DNA of 64,000 nucleotides from Diorhabda sublineata (lineage: Eukaryota; Arthropoda; Insecta; Coleoptera; Chrysomelidae), in the NCBI RefSeq assembly GCF_026230105.1, contig NC_079474.1:3668187-3732186 (forward strand), given 5' to 3'. The position numbers were made by a program, and so were the translations under genes. Each line of letters starts with the position of its first letter. The first letter of the stretch is position 1. Positions 1 to 10,349 of the stretch are shown piece after piece. The notes below the pieces were generated by a model, which ran no database searches, had not been told where the DNA came from, and saw only the letters and a program-made list of their open reading frames with translations.

Positions 1-305
1 GAACCTTGGCACAATTATAGTTGAATACAAGCTAATTAAAATACTCAATGGGCTCATAAACCTCAAACCTTTAACATCAACCCCTCCAACACCATCAAAA
101 CTATCCGTGTTGTGTCCGAAAGTACCCTGAAAGGAAGGGAATTGGTTTGGGTTAATTTTTTTGAACTTTGGCACAATGATAGTTTAAAAGTAGCTGTTTA
201 AACGTCTCAATGGACTCGTAATCCCAAAATCTCACCAACCCCCTCATAACTACCCCTGAATGGTCCGTAGGTACTCTAGAAGGACTTTTTGGAGGTATTT
301 TTGGG
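1..305. repeat. two diverged tandem copies of a ~162-bp unit
   Basis: Two imperfect copies begin near 1 and 163, each opening with GAAC-TTGGCACAAT-ATAG and sharing the blocks CTCAATGG-CTC and CCGTA/CCGTG. The array probably continues to the left of the window. No coding potential is seen. Confidence 0.55.
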
Positions 306-334
306 GGTTAAGTCGTGCGACTGACACAAAGATG

Positions 335-690
335 GCGCTGCCTGTCAAATTCATATGACGTTTATGAAGTACCAACTTTCAAAAATTTCACCGATATTAC
401 TTCAGAAAACATCAAAAAAACTCCACGAATTGGTTATATCTAATCGTAAATTGGAATTGCGTGAGATAGCTGATGCCATAAATATATCAGAAGGAGATGG
501 GTTTACAATTATGCGTTTGCATTAACATTTGACAAAGTGAAAGTTTTTTTCAAAGTGGGTGCCGCTTGTACTCACAGTCGACTAAAAACAATGATTCAGA
601 GCAATTTTTATACTTAATAAATAACATTTTTACGTCGATCTGTGACAATGGATGAAACATAGATCCATGAATTCAATCTGGCAAAAGTGT
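335..690 (+). pseudogene. decayed mariner transposase fragment
   Basis: Frameshifted plus-strand fragments match mariner transposase: a helix-turn-helix stretch (EIADAINISEG, near 455-500) and the catalytic-region motif MDETWIHEF (near 648-672). The leader AGATGGCGCTGCCTGTCAAAT, followed by GACGTTTATGAAGTACCAAC, recurs in the other mariner remnants here (near 39240 and, reversed, near 51060), so they share one subfamily. Several frame breaks make it inactive. The 3' half is missing; the sequence runs directly into a foldback element end at 688. Confidence 0.7.
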
Positions 691-1795
691 TAGTCCGGTC
701 AAATTATATCAAAAAATGAAAGTGAAGCTACTTAAATTCATATCAACCTAAAAATCAGTAAAATTGTTTAAAATACAATTGAAAATAAAATTTGAATGTT
801 TCGCATAATTTCCTTGTATGGAAAAATTTTTATCCAAGGTCAAAGGTCAAAAAAATGAGTTTTCCGCAATTTTCAGCGAATCGGTGAGTTTTATTATAAA
901 AATACTTCTGACAAAAATTGAAGATCATAAAATTATCTACAAAAAACGTATCAATACTTTTTTTCCTACAAGCCACTGTTTCTGAGATATAATGATTCAA
1001 AAAGTTCAGTTCATTTTTTTTAGATGTTCTCCATCATATTCTTTACATAATCCGGTCAATTCAGACATTCGAAGTTACATAAATCTAAAACTCACTGAAA
1101 TTGTTTAAAATACAATTGAACATAGAATTTGAATGTTCCCTATCATTTCCGTGTATGGAAAAAATTTTATTCAAGGTCAAAGGTCGCAAAAATGAGTTTT
1201 CTGCAATTTTCATCAAAACGGTGAATTTTATCATAAAAATATTGTAGACAAAAATTGTAGATCATAAAATTATCTACAAAAAACGTACCAATAGTTTTTT
1301 TTCTACGAGCCAACGTTTCTGAGATATAACGATTCAAAAAGTTGTAAAAGTTAATGTTTCAGATTCACTGTCGTATTTAATGGCTATACAGAAAAACATC
1401 CTCGAACTTTAGCAACATCTACGTCAATTGATAATTTATTTGATGAACTTACGACAGTTCTAACCAGTCAACAGAAATTTCTTACAAATACTCACAAGTC
1501 TCAGTTCAAATCAATGTTTACTGCTTCAAATATATTGGTAAAACCGTTAAATACGACAACTTTTTGAATCATTATATCTCAGAAACGGTGCATCGTAGAA
1601 AAAAAAGTATTGGTACGTTTTTTGTAGATAATTTTATGATCTACAATTTTTGTCTACAATATTTTTATGATACAACTCACCGTTTTGCTGAAAATTGCGA
1701 AAAACTCATTTTTTTCACCTTTGATCCTGAATAAAATTTTTGATGGGAATTTATGTAACTTCGAATGTTTAAATTGACCGGATTATATATAGAAT
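688..1795. mobile_element. foldback-type element, copy A (inverted arms around a coding-like core)
   Basis: The left end reads TA then GTCCGGTCAAATTA, and the same sequence inverted closes copy B at 49378. Inside are two forward copies of a ~335-bp arm unit (about 722-1345), a unique core (about 1360-1560) and one inverted arm unit (about 1560-1790). Each arm contains the block that reads CTGAGATATAATGATTC on one side and its reverse complement on the other. The right terminus is missing. The layout resembles Drosophila Foldback elements in form only; no transposase is present. Confidence 0.7.
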
Positions 1796-2585
1796 ATGAC
1801 GTAGGAACTGTAGGAAATTTAAGATCTGTCCAATTGGCAAAACTACATTAAAATATCTAGCTATCGTGAAATAAAAAATCATCATAAATGTAATCGGCAT
1901 TTTTCATATTACCTTCTAAAATCATTGAAAATCTACAGAGTAGCAGCATCACTTCCACACCCAGATATCTATTCCATGCCATCTCTGGTCGATTTAAGCA
2001 CACACAGATGATATTCTGAATGTAGTTCAATTTTGGAATGAAACCGCATTCTATCCTTTTTATATTTGTTGAATTAAGAGTGGATATCAAAAAGATTGCA
2101 TGTGCTTTTCCAATTATTCAAATGAGAAGTGCTCGAGTTTCGAGGGTTTCAAATATTTTAAACATCAAAACTAAATTTAGAAAACCATATCGTTGATTAT
2201 AACACCTGTATAATAAAATACGGGGGTGGTACAGAAAAAAGTACAGGATTTAGAAGCAATGCTGAATGGAATTGGGTATATGGATAATAAATACGTTTCC
2301 GATGCCGGAATTTCGTTAACTTTACGCAATAGTATCAGAAAAATGGTCCATTCAACCACGGGAGACTCGACGAGATTGCGCGTTGGACGTGACAAAAACT
2401 GGGGGTCCACAATCGGAAGCGAGTGTCCAAGGTTTCAATAATCAAGAACTGAAATGTTGACTTGACTTTTTCTATCAATATTTGGTGATAATATTTCAAG
2501 AATCTCGCGACTACTAGTTGTAAACATTATCATCGCCGTGGCCGCACCGGCCGCCGTCCCGACTGCAACGTCGGGTGGTGTATGT
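1796..2585. other. intergenic, no recognisable gene
   Basis: AT-rich sequence. A 71-codon open frame at 2226-2441 and a 77-codon frame opposite it have no recognisable domain and overlap each other, so neither is called. A short GC-rich patch lies at about 2530-2600. Confidence 0.5.
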
Positions 2586-2589
2586 GCAT

Positions 2590-3410
2590 GAACTTGTATG
2601 ATTCTTCACCAGTATAAATACGAATATCAAAGATAAACGTTGTTTCCGGAATTTTGTATAGGAAAGTGAATCGAAAATAGTGTTGGCCAGTGACGAAAAT
2701 TGTTTCCAGACTTTCTTTATATAATAAGAATCTTCAAGGTCCTCAATAGCCTTTAACTGTCAACATAACCTCTTCATTATTGGAAAATCTTTGACCACCG
2801 AGCCATTTTTTTTAAATCTGGGAACAGAAAATTGTCCGAGGATGTTAAATTTGGCGAATTGTGTGCATGATGTAGCAATTCAAACTTTAATTCATTAATT
2901 TTGGCCATTGCAATAACGGAAGTGTGAGTTAGTGCGTTATCTTGATGAAACGACACTTTCTTTTTAGCCAAATTTGGCGGTTTTTGCTTGATTTCTTTCC
3001 TCGAATGTTGCATAATACTCTCCGTTGAGTTTTTTCAAGATATTCAATGAAAATTATCCCACGCGCATTCCAAAAAACCGACGCCACGATCTTGTCTGCA
3101 GGTGGAACGGTATTTGCCTTCTTTGGACCCGATTCTCCCTTTTTAGTCTATTATTTTGATTGTTTTTTTTTGATTCATCGTGAAAATCGACTTTATTTCT
3201 GTGAAACATTGCCAAATACTCGATGGAAACATCTTCAGGAAGCTGTTTTTGTTCCATTATAAACAAACGCGGCAACCAACTTCCTCACAGCTTTCTCATG
3301 ACCAAATTTTCAGTTAATACGCTATGGACCGCACTTCTGACATGTCTGCCAGCTCGCGGCGATCATCCAGTACAGGTTTGGTCAAGATGGCGTCTTCAAA
3401 TAGAGGTATT
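2590..3410 (-). pseudogene. mariner transposase remnant
   Basis: Read on the minus strand, 3400 to 2590 follows the order of a mariner transposase with several frameshifts: HTH-adjacent residues (ELADMSEVRSIAY), the middle part (SIEYLAMFHRNK, near 3180-3220) and the catalytic C-terminal part (FHQDNALTHTSVIAMAKINE, then SPNLTSSDNFLFPDLKK, 2800-2960). The D of HQDN is kept; the third catalytic region is altered. A C-terminal tail can be traced to about 2590. Inactive. Confidence 0.8.
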
Positions 3411-3499
3411 TTTCTATAAACTACCGCCATCTCTAAGTCAAAATGATAGAAGTTTGACCGCACTACACACCATTCTAAATGAGTGATATACAATTCTAA

Positions 3500-4085
3500 A
3501 ACAGGGAGAATAAAATTAACAAATTATGCATTACGATGGACTTCAGTCGAACCATAAAAATTATTACATATAACGAATTTTAAATAAAGATTGAGAACAG
3601 CTATGGAAAGGATTTTGTTTATTGTACTACTTACCAAATTGGCTTGAATAGTACATTTCTTCTCGTCGAAACACTTTCGATTCTAGTTCAACAACTCTAA
3701 ACAAGAATTTTTCGCTTCATTACTATAAAAAAGATTAAGTAAATAGAGACCAGACTAGTGGAAATACCAAACTCAAAAATTTTGACTCTTCTCAAAAGAA
3801 ACAGAAGAGGTTGCCATTTAGAAGTATCCATGTCATCCACGTTGCTAAGGAAGTGGGAATAAGGATTAGAAGACTTTCAGGATCTGAAACTCGCGGAAAA
3901 TGTCTCGTATGAAGACCATACCAATGAAGACAAGATACTGGAGACTTCGGATCCTTTCCAAATTGCATAACTTTACTTTGGTAAGAACTTATCGCAAAAA
4001 TTGCCAGGAATCTTTCACTTCTTCATTAATTTCTTAATTGTCTTCGAAATTCCAATAAAAACAATTTAACTTGTTGTATTTTTTG
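3500..4085. other. intergenic, nothing recognised
   Basis: AT-rich sequence with no long open frame, no repeat shared with the rest of the window and no RNA-like structure that I can see. Confidence 0.4.
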
Positions 4086-4099
4086 CCCTGAGTCGAATG

Positions 4100-4920
4100 A
4101 GACCAGCTCCAGGTTTCTGTGTTAATCTGGTCATCCGGCCAAGTTCAGAAATTGCAGCACAGACCGGAATTTCCAAAACAAATATTTTAAGAAACCTACA
4201 CGAGTATTTAAATAATGCCAAAAATTAGTTTAAGGTGCCAAAAGCAACGTCGTTTGAGCGATTTTTAGAGCTTTGACACCTGTACCAAGAAAGCGTCCAT
4301 CAATTGTAACGATTGATGAAAATATGAACTTTTACAACGATCCGACACCCATAACAGATTCCATAGATTGGAATCGGAATAGAGAGCCCGTGCCAAAAAA
4401 GCAAAGGTCACGATACACGTCAAAAAAAGTGATGGCTACAATATTTTGGAACTGCGACGGTATCCTTCAGTTTTACTAAGGCAGTTGCATCCAGTCGCTG
4501 CGCTTTCCAACGCTGCTGTATACGAATGTGACTTCATATAGCGCTGAGCTGACTCCGTCCGATTGAAGATGAAGCTGAAGGCCGATGGTGACGGTTTTTT
4601 CTATTCATACCTTTTTTCCATGTCGGGCTAAGAACTAAGTAGCAAGGGATTGAAAAAGTTTCGAAGCTAGATTAGAAAAAATTGTAAGCGAGGCACAAAA
4701 AAGAAGAATGTAAATAAGTCAGAAGAAGACCAAATATATGGAACGTTACCGTTTTTTTTTTGGTATAGTCATGGGATTGTTTTTTCAAAAAAGTGAAACG
4801 ATATTAGGGGATTATTACGCTTGATCCACCATATTCACCAGATTTAATCATCAGCGATTTTTTCCTGTTTCTTAACCTTAAAATTCCATTGTTCATCGTG
4901 CAAGGACGTTATATCGTTCA
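4100..4920 (+). pseudogene. second mariner-type transposase remnant
   Basis: A plus-strand frame at 4273-4479 reads like the central mariner region: SIVTIDENMNFYND stands where VTGDESW is expected, followed by EPVPKKQRSRYTSKKVMAT and IFWNCDGIL. Further on, around 4815-4880, LDPPYSPDLIISDFFLFLNL matches the catalytic HPPYSPDLAPSDFFLF block. The first catalytic residues are degraded and the pieces lie in different frames. The element at 4951 is inserted just beyond it. Confidence 0.65.
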
Positions 4921-4950
4921 TGAAAATTTTTATTTGGAATTTGATATTTC

Positions 4951-5583
4951 GGTAATTATCTAAAAATCATCCCACGCCCCCAATGGGGTTGTGGGGGTGA
5001 TAAAGAAAAGTGTATTGGATACAAGACAAATTATTCGAGCCGTCGGTCATCCCTTGTTAAAAGAAAGAGAGGGTTAAAGAATAAAAATTCGATATTTTCG
5101 GAATTATGTGTGTTAACAAATTATAAATTTTATTTGAAAATATATAAACAAAAAATACAGTTAAATAGTGAAAATTATATGTGAAAAATATATGAAATTA
5201 ATTCAGTGGAATTATGAACAATTATATTGAAAATTCAATAACTATTTTTATAATTGTTAATTGACGTATTTATATGAAAATATATTTTTTTATGGTAAAA
5301 TAGGGTAAAAAAGATCAAAGGGTGTGAAGGGGGGGGCGGTGTTAAAAGAGCACGGAAAGATGTTGTATAAATAATGTTCTTAAGTAGAACCTAACCTAAC
5401 CTAACCTAACCTAACCTAACCTAACCTAACCTAACCTAACCTAATCTAACCTAACCTAACCTAAACTAAACTTAAGAACAATGACCGACGGCCAATTCCA
5501 CCGTATATTGTAATTAATTTTCCCCAAAACACCCACAACCCCAAGTCGATAGGGGGTGGGGGATGATTTTTTAGATAATTACC
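4951..5583. mobile_element. 633-bp MITE with perfect 8-bp target duplication
   Basis: The left end GGTAATTATCTAAAAA and the inverted right end form terminal inverted repeats that continue imperfectly for about 90 bp (the CCCCC/GGGGG tract and GTCGGTCAT/ATGACCGAC). Immediately outside both ends is GATATTTC (4943-4950 and 5584-5591), an 8-bp target duplication. That size fits hAT, P or Merlin families; no transposase is present, so the family is open. Its centre holds a telomere-type CCTAA array bracketed by the inverted pair GTTCTTAAG/CTTAAGAAC. Confidence 0.85.
5390..5465 (+). repeat. interstitial telomere-type (CCTAA)n array
   Basis: About 15 near-perfect CCTAA pentamers (the TTAGG insect telomere repeat on the other strand) with a single variant unit. 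It lies inside the MITE 4951-5583, not at a chromosome end. Confidence 0.95.
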
Positions 5584-5591
5584 GATATTTC

Positions 5592-6284
5592 GACAGTTGT
5601 TATGATAATTCCAATTATAAATTAAACGCTCTGTATAATAAGAATGTTGTTTTTGTTAATGAGATTTGATAGATATGAAATGATAAATATTTTGTTATTA
5701 TAAAGGGTACATTGTTTTTTTGAAGTACTGACTATAATATATGAAAGAATTTAAAAAAAAATAAAGGATACTTGTAATTATCTCTAGCGTCGTAACTAAA
5801 CAAAAAATTTCGTTTGAAATACTTGCACAGATATTTATAAACTAATGTCAGTCAGTCAATGACAGAAAAATTATAAACATATTCCAAAATCTAAATTTAT
5901 TAACCACCTTTCGGCCCTTAACAGCCACCCCTCATGACAGATATAAAAAATATTAATTAACATATTATTAAGCAGTTAATCAGGTTCAATTCACCCTCTC
6001 TATTAATATTGAGCTTGTGCCGGGGGTTGATTTTTATTTATTATAGTGAAAACTACCCCTATTCCAAAAAATTTGATAGAATATTAGTTTTGAGCGTGCA
6101 ATTATATGTAAATATTTCAAATTAATGTCGATAAACAATTTTTTATGTATTAAACAGTTTTTACCCCTAAAAATCACCCTTAAAATTGTTATTATTCAAA
6201 AATTACATCGCAATTGTTATTAAATATATGGGAAACCCAATTGTATGAAAATTTAAATTTTATATCGACTTCAAAGGTACCTCT
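5592..6284. other. AT-rich intergenic sequence
   Basis: No gene found. A block near 6016-6075 (GGGGGTTGATTTTTATT, then AAAACTACCCCTATT) has a relative near 8650-8690, just right of the next element, suggesting older duplicated repeat sequence around that insertion. Confidence 0.4.
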
Positions 6285-6540
6285 GTACTTGGATTAATTA
6301 TACACTTTCGCGGTCACCTGGTTTTTTGACTCTAGAAAATCGAAAAATGGATGGATTTTAATGATCTTGATCTCAAAATGTTCCATTTTACGGCGGGTTT
6401 ATAAAAAAAATTAGTAAAAATAGCTGGAATGAAAATTTCCCATAGTTTTACTGTTTTAAATCGTAAAAAAACGGTTTTGCAAAATAATCCTTTACAAAAA
6501 ATTATGGTAATTATACACTTTCGCGGTCACCTGGTTTTTT

Positions 6541-6568
6541 TGTTAGGTTAGGTTAGGTTAGGTTAGGT
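6541..6568 (+). repeat. short TTAGG array inside an arm unit
   Basis: Four to five GTTAG/TTAGG units replace the sequence between GGTTTTTT and the TAGAAAATCG block of the surrounding unit. The neighbouring unit at 6783-6808 carries the same kind of insert at the same place; the first unit at 6311 does not. Confidence 0.85.
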
Positions 6569-6782
6569 TGGCTTTAGAAAATCGAAAAATGGATGGATTT
6601 TAATGATCTTGGTCCCAAAATGTTCCATTTTACGGCGGATTTATAAAAAAAAATAGTAGAAATAGCTGAAATGAAAATTTCCCATAGTTTTACTGTTTTA
6701 AATCGTAAAAAAACGGTTTTGCAAAATAATCCTTTACAAAAAATTATGGTAATTATACACTTTCGCGGTCACCTGGTTTTTT

Positions 6783-6808
6783 TGTTAGGTTAGGTTAGGT
6801 TAGGTTGG
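6783..6808 (+). repeat. second short TTAGG array at the same unit position
   Basis: About four TTAGG units at the position equivalent to 6541-6568, which suggests that the insert was copied with the unit during tandem expansion. Confidence 0.85.
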
Positions 6809-8659
6809 CTTTAGAAAATCGAAAAATGGATGGATTTTAATGATCTTGGTCTCAAAATGTTCCATTTTACGGCGGATTTATAAAAAGAATACGAAAATTA
6901 AAAAAAATAGATATTTTTTACAGTTTCATGACTTTAAATGCAAAAAAATGACTTTCTACATATAATTCTTCGTAACTGTTTTTGACGTCGTGGAATCAAG
7001 TTCGTATATTTTTTTTCGCAATTAACATAACAAAATGAATATTTTGAAAAAAAAAAGTTTTTCTACTATTTAAGATTAAAAACTATTAAAAACCGCAAAT
7101 TCAGCCACTACCCCGTGTTTTTCATAAATTCGTCGTAAAAAGGAACATTTTGAGACCAAAATTATAAAATTTATATATTTTTCGATTTTTAATGGTCCAA
7201 AAACTATTAACATTGAAGAATATAGTGCGAAACTATTCACGAAAATTGATTGTTTTTCATCGATTTCATTTTAAGCTATAAAAACTGAAAAAATCAGTCT
7301 TTTTGGATTTTTATTTTTAAATTGTTTATTAATTTATGTAGAATACAAAAAAAAAATATAAGAACTTTATCTGATAATGAGATAATTTTTTGTAAAGGAT
7401 TATTTTGCAAAACCGTTTTTTTACGATTTAAAACAGTAAAACTATGAAAAAAATTTCATTCCAGCTATTTCTACTAATTTTTTTATAAATCCGCCGTAAA
7501 ATGGAACATTTTGAGATCAAGATCATTAAAATCCATCCATTTTTCGATTTTCTAGAGTCAAAAAACCAGGTGACCGCGAAAGTGTATAATTACCATAATT
7601 TTTTGTAAAGGATTATTTTGCAAAACCGTTTTTTTACGATTTAAAACAGTAAAACTATGAAAAAAATTTCATTCCAGCTATTTCTACTAATTTTTTTATA
7701 AATCCGCCGTAAAATGGAACATTTTGAGATCAAGATCATTAAAATCCATCCATTTTTCGATTTTCTAGAGTCAAAAAACCAGGTGACCGCGAAAGTGTAT
7801 AATTACCATAATTTTTTGTAAAGGATTATTTTGCAAAACCGTTTTTTTACGATTTAAAACAGTAAAACTATGAAAAAATTTTCATTCCAGCTATTTCTAC
7901 TAATTTTTTTATAAACCCGCCGTAAAATGGAACATTTTGAGATCAAGATCATTAAAATCCATCCATTTTTCGATTTTCTAGAGTCAAAAAACCAGGTGAC
8001 CGCGAAAGTGTATAATTACCATAATTTTTTGTAAAGGATTATTTTGCAAAACCGTTTTTTTACGATTTAAAACAGTAAAACTATGAAAAAATTTTCATTC
8101 CAGCTATTTCTACTAATTTTTTTATAAATCAGCCGTAAAATGGAACATTTTGAGACCAAGATCATTAAAATCCATCCATTTTTCGATTTTCTAGAGTCAA
8201 AAAACCAGGTGACCGCGAAAGTGTATAATTACCATAATTTTTTGTAAAGGATTATTTTGCAAAACCGTTTTTTTTACGATTTAAAACAGTAAAACTATGA
8301 AAAAATTTTCATTCCAGCTATTTCTACTAATTTTTTTTATAAATCCGCCGTAAAATGGAACATTTTGAGACCAAGATCATTAAAATCCATCCATTTTTCG
8401 ATTTTCTAGAGTCAAAAAACCAGGTGACCGCGAAAGTGTATAATTACCATAATTTTTTGTAAAGGATTATTTTGCAAAACCGTTTTTTTTACGATTTAAA
8501 ACAGTAAAACTATGAAAAAATTTTCATTCCAGCTATTTCTACTAATTTTTTTATAAACTTGCCGTAAAATGGAACATTTTGAGACCAAGATCATTAAAAT
8601 CCATCCATTTTTCGATTTTCTACAGCCAAAAAACCAGGTGACCGTACTTGGTGCTGCTT

Positions 8660-8970
8660 TTGATTTTTTAAGGGTAAAAACTACCCCTATTAAAATTATT
8701 TTTAAATTCTAGATTTTGTTGGATGTGATCGATTGAAATCAACTCAATATATTAAAAAATTGTGTCTTAATAACTTTTATTACAATAAAAAATAAATATA
8801 AATAAGAATATTATAAAAAGTAAATATAAAAATGATTTTTACTCCTCCTCACGCTCGTCTTTCTCTTCGACTACTTCTTTCCACCTTATATTCGTCTTCT
8901 AAATCATCTTTTTCGTCTCTATTACATACAAAAAATCATTCTTGATAGCTCTTCAGGTACAGGCTGATCC
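8660..8970. other. AT-rich stretch, nothing firm
   Basis: A pyrimidine-rich segment at 8835-8930 reads on the minus strand as a short acidic/basic frame with a stop. It is not enough to call a gene. Confidence 0.3.
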
Positions 8971-8974
8971 GAAT

Positions 8975-9395
8975 CAGATTATTTGCCTCGATATGTGATA
9001 ATGGATAAAACATGAATCCGTCACTTTACTTCGGAATCAAAACGATCATCATCTGAGTGGACTGCAGCGGTGAACTAGGTCCCAAACGTCCAAAGGCACG
9101 ATAGGGTTCAGGTTTGAATCCAAAAATCAAGAAAAAACTTCCTCAAATGTCGAAGAAAAAAACTTTTTGTTACCAAGGTTTAATTGAACGAATTGTTTTC
9201 TCCGTATAGTCCAGATCTGGCCCCCAGTGACTACTGGCTATTAACTGATGGAAAGGAGTTGATGAAGCTGAAGCTGTTTTGGGCTAAAAGACAATTCCTA
9301 CTACAAGCACGGCACCGAGAAGTTGGAGAAGCGTTGGAATGATTTTATTGATGAATAAAATCGATTTTTGGCAAAAAATGTGTTTTTCTTTATGA
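8975..9395 (+). pseudogene. mariner remnant, internally deleted
   Basis: Plus strand: RYVIMDKT, stop, IRHFTSESKRSSSEWTAAV (8985-9080) is the central mariner region; SPYSPDLAPSDYWLL (near 9205-9245) is the catalytic C-terminal block; GTEKLEKRWNDFIDE (near 9310-9355) is the C-terminal tail. A deletion joins the middle and end, and stops interrupt it. It is closely related to the remnants at 39215 and 50211. Confidence 0.8.
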
Positions 9396-9399
9396 TTTA

Positions 9400-10135
9400 T
9401 TGCGTGATGGTTGGATTTCGCTACTCCAAGCGTTTCTACAATATATCTTTTAGTTCAACGGATTCTAAATTCTTGATAATAACCAGATAACTCACAAAAA
9501 CAAACAAATTACAAACAAATGTCCGGTTTTTTTGGGAATTTATCAGAAAAATCAAATAAAATTCATTTCAAAAGCAATGATCGAATTTAAATTTGCTACG
9601 TAGTTCAGTAGATAAATTTATCTCGAAGAAATCTCAATTAACGGGACATTATTGCGAAGCACCCACATTTTTATACAAATATCAAGTGCTCAAAAATATT
9701 ATCATTTAAATAACTTTTCTATTGTGTATTTCTGTGTATAGATAAACACAATAAGAGGCCCGATAAATACCAAAGAAAATACCTTTGACGAAACTAATTT
9801 AAACGATGATTATTACAAAATATGCGGTACAATTATCAAAAGGGTTGTTCTTATAAGGGCGTAGGAGGGGCATAGGAGAGGGCAAATACTTCTAAAATGT
9901 CTTCTGGGCCGGAGACTGTACCTTATGGACAAACACGAATGTTTTGGTTGTTTTTTCCCTACCCAAGAAATTTTTTCCAACAAAAACAATAGAAGTGTCA
10001 TTTTAAAGCATTAGGACAAAGAAATTTGACAATTAATAATGTTTAATATGAACGTAATTTTCAAATTAAGTCAATAGATTAAAAAACAAACATTAGATAT
10101 TTAAAAAAAATCTCAGCGGGCTGGATAAAGTTAGT
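9400..10135. other. intergenic, nothing recognised
   Basis: No domain could be seen on either strand. A 62-codon minus-strand frame at 9813-10001 has no recognisable features and is not called. Confidence 0.4.
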
Positions 10136-10140
10136 GAAAG

Positions 10141-10188
10141 AGTCGTATCCGGCCCACGGGCCGGTTTTGGCCCGCCTCTGGGCGTTGA
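10141..10188. mobile_element. hAT-like terminal fragment (candidate)
   Basis: A GC-rich island in AT-rich DNA. Reversed, it begins CAGAGGCGGGCC and continues with CGGCCCGTGGGCCGG, the style of end seen on some hAT elements. No second end or 8-bp duplication was identified. Confidence 0.35.
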
Positions 10189-10349
10189 CCGAGAATGTCA
10201 TTAATTTTTTCTTGTAACGTTTATAACAAAAGTGAAAAATTTGTAATGCAGTCTTGACGAAATAAAGTTAATAATTCGTTGATACAGTACTTTTTTTCTA
10301 AACATATTTTCAAAGATGGCCGATTCTACTGGAAGTCGATTTTAACTTT

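Larger units (their letters stand above)
6293..8643. mobile_element. foldback-like element with tandem ~215-bp arms
   Basis: About two and a half forward units (6293-6900) and about six inverted units (7380-8643) surround a ~480-bp core. Each unit carries CGCGGTCACCTGG and CATTTTACGGCG. Unit spacing is about 212-217 bp. The direct repeat GTACTTGG lies at 6285-6292 and 8644-8651, directly outside, and is a likely 8-bp target duplication. The right arm ends about 18 bp earlier in the unit than the left, so the termini are not exactly symmetric. No transposase. Confidence 0.75.

Noticed and set aside
5390..5465. Chromosome end (true telomere)
   Set aside because: The array is short, lies inside a 633-bp element with target duplications, and has genes and repeats on both sides.
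9813..10001. 62-codon minus-strand ORF
   Set aside because: No domain, no start context of note, and no match to anything else in the window.
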